A stretch of DNA of 64,000 nt from Megasphaera paucivorans (GTDB taxonomy: Bacteria; Bacillota; Negativicutes; Veillonellales; Megasphaeraceae), in contig NZ_FNHQ01000002.1 of assembly GCF_900103535.1 (NCBI RefSeq), positions 104,838 through 168,837 on the forward strand, given 5' to 3'. The notes under the pieces were generated by a model. The model did no database searches and was not told where the DNA came from. It saw only the letters and a list, made by a program, of their open reading frames with translations. The translations under genes were made by a program, and so were the position numbers. Shown piece after piece: positions 63,123-64,000 of the stretch. The first letter of the stretch is position 1, and each line of letters begins with the position of its first letter.

Positions 63123-64000
63123 ATGCGGAGTGATATAGTAAAAAAAGGAAGTACCCGGACAGCCCATCGGACGTTGTTCCATGCCATGGGGTATTCGGAC
63201 GAAGACTTGGAAAAACCGTTGATCGGGATCGTCAATGCATTCAATGAAATTATTCCGGGGCATATGCATCTGCGGGAAATCGCCCAGGCGGTAAAGCTTG
63301 GGGTTGCGGCAGCCGGCGGGACGCCGATCGAGTTTCCGGCGATCGGGATCTGTGATGGGATCGCCATGGGCCATGACGGTATGAAGTATCCGCTGGCCAG
63401 CCGGGAACTGATTTGCGATTCTATCGAAGCCATGGCCAACGGCCACGCCTTCGACGGATTGGTCATGATCCCGAACTGTGACAAGATCGTGCCCGGTATG
63501 CTGATGGCGGCAGGGCGGGTAAATATCCCGGCAGTGGTAGTCAGCGGCGGGCCGATGCAGGCGGGACGCTATAAAGGCAAGGATATCAGTGTCAGCACAA
63601 TGTTTGAAGCCGCGGGGAAGCTGGAATCGGGACAGATTACGAAAGCGGAAATGGCAGATATGGAAAATAAGGCCTGCCCCGGGTGCGGGTCCTGTGCCGG
63701 CCTGTTCACGGCCAATACGATGAACTGCATGACGGAAGTATTGGGGATGGGACTGCCGGGGAACGGGACGATCCCGGCCGCCTATTTCGGAGCGCGGCGG
63801 ATCCTGGCCAAGAAGGCCGGCGCAGTCATCCTGGATCTGGTGAAACGGGACATCAAGCCGCGGGATATCATGACGCAGGAATCCTTCGAAAATGCCATTG
63901 CTGTAGACATGGCGATCGGCGGGTCGACGAATACGGTGCTGCATCTGCCGGCCATCGCCCATGAAGCAGGAATCAAACTGCCGCTGCAGAAGTTCGATGA
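63123..64000 (+). CDS. ilvD: dihydroxy-acid dehydratase (5' part, cut by the window end)
   Basis: Fe-S enzyme of valine/isoleucine synthesis. The 292 codons visible begin [19 protein letters not shown], with cluster ligands IPNCDK and [17 protein letters not shown] and [10 protein letters not shown], all in place; full length would be about 555. Start ATG follows GGAGG. Base and codon composition changes abruptly at this gene: third positions are mostly G or C (ATC, CGG, GCC, CTG), whereas the preceding 63 kb uses A/T endings. Confidence 0.95.
   Translation, partial: MRSDIVKKGSTRTAHRTLFHAMGYSDEDLEKPLIGIVNAFNEIIPGHMHLREIAQAVKLGVAAAGGTPIEFPAIGICDGIAMGHDGMKYPLASRELICDSIEAMANGHAFDGLVMIPNCDKIVPGMLMAAGRVNIPAVVVSGGPMQAGRYKGKDISVSTMFEAAGKLESGQITKAEMADMENKACPGCGSCAGLFTANTMNCMTEVLGMGLPGNGTIPAAYFGARRILAKKAGAVILDLVKRDIKPRDIMTQESFENAIAVDMAIGGSTNTVLHLPAIAHEAGIKLPLQKFD

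Noticed and set aside
1..64000. CRISPR arrays, transposons, prophage, plasmid origin
   Set aside because: No regular direct repeats, transposase, integrase or phage genes were seen.

Overview
The window looks like an ordinary chromosomal segment of a low-GC, diderm member of the Bacillota, most likely the Negativicutes (Veillonella/Megasphaera/Dialister-type). The evidence is a mix of Gram-positive traits (HMP-PP, T-box and fluoride riboswitches, AGGAGG-type ribosome sites, MupG/MurQ muropeptide catabolism, YhaO/YhaN, MocR and HxlR regulators) with outer-membrane traits (a signal-peptide beta-barrel protein, an RND efflux pump, periplasmic proteins). Genus and species cannot be fixed from sequence reading alone. 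I see no insertion sequence, prophage, CRISPR array or rRNA.

Layout. 0-9 kb: peptidoglycan-sugar recycling (murQ-murP-mupG facing nagA, with a lipoprotein NagZ a little further on), a Crp-type regulator, and a 3-hydroxyisobutyrate dehydrogenase-like gene preceded by what appears to be the decayed remnant of a paralogue. 9-15 kb: an HD-GYP protein, a DUF134/Mrp/NifX-like operon, tRNA-Val(CAC), a flavin-binding protein divergent from HxlR, an outer-membrane protein and a cysteine hydrolase. 15-19 kb: the thiazole branch of thiamin synthesis (thiS-thiG-thiH-thiF plus tenI) under an HMP-PP riboswitch built into a terminator. 19-27 kb: hexokinase of the eukaryotic type, bioB with a probable BirA operator, a MocR regulator, and the yhaO-yhaN nuclease/ATPase pair. 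27-33 kb: a sigma-54 activator followed by a -24/-12 promoter and an AtuA/AtuA-like/CaiB/CitMHS operon, probably for import and CoA activation of an organic acid. 33.7-36.5 kb: an MFS transporter controlled by a T-box riboswitch (specifier read as UUC, Phe), then about 1 kb of non-coding DNA with two consensus promoters, each followed by a terminator hairpin; these are candidate small RNAs, one with a C-rich anti-Shine-Dalgarno loop. 36.5-49 kb: a periplasmic protein, a radical SAM enzyme, glutamate synthase (with an attenuator-like leader), a glycosylase, two ArnT-like glycosyltransferases, DedA and an acyltransferase. 49-58 kb: MgtC, an M20 hydrolase, an RND pump, the fluoride channel crcB with its riboswitch, and a ClC exchanger. 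58-64 kb: a peptidoglycan-binding 3D-domain protein, glmU-prs-pth, a GntR/FadR regulator, and the start of ilvD, which is abruptly GC-rich compared with everything before it and lies behind a consensus promoter flanked by three GntR-like palindromes.

The most unusual features are the non-coding 35-36.4 kb stretch, the T-box on a transporter, the sigma-54 organic-acid operon, the dehydrogenase gene remnant at 5.7-5.9 kb, and the composition jump at ilvD.
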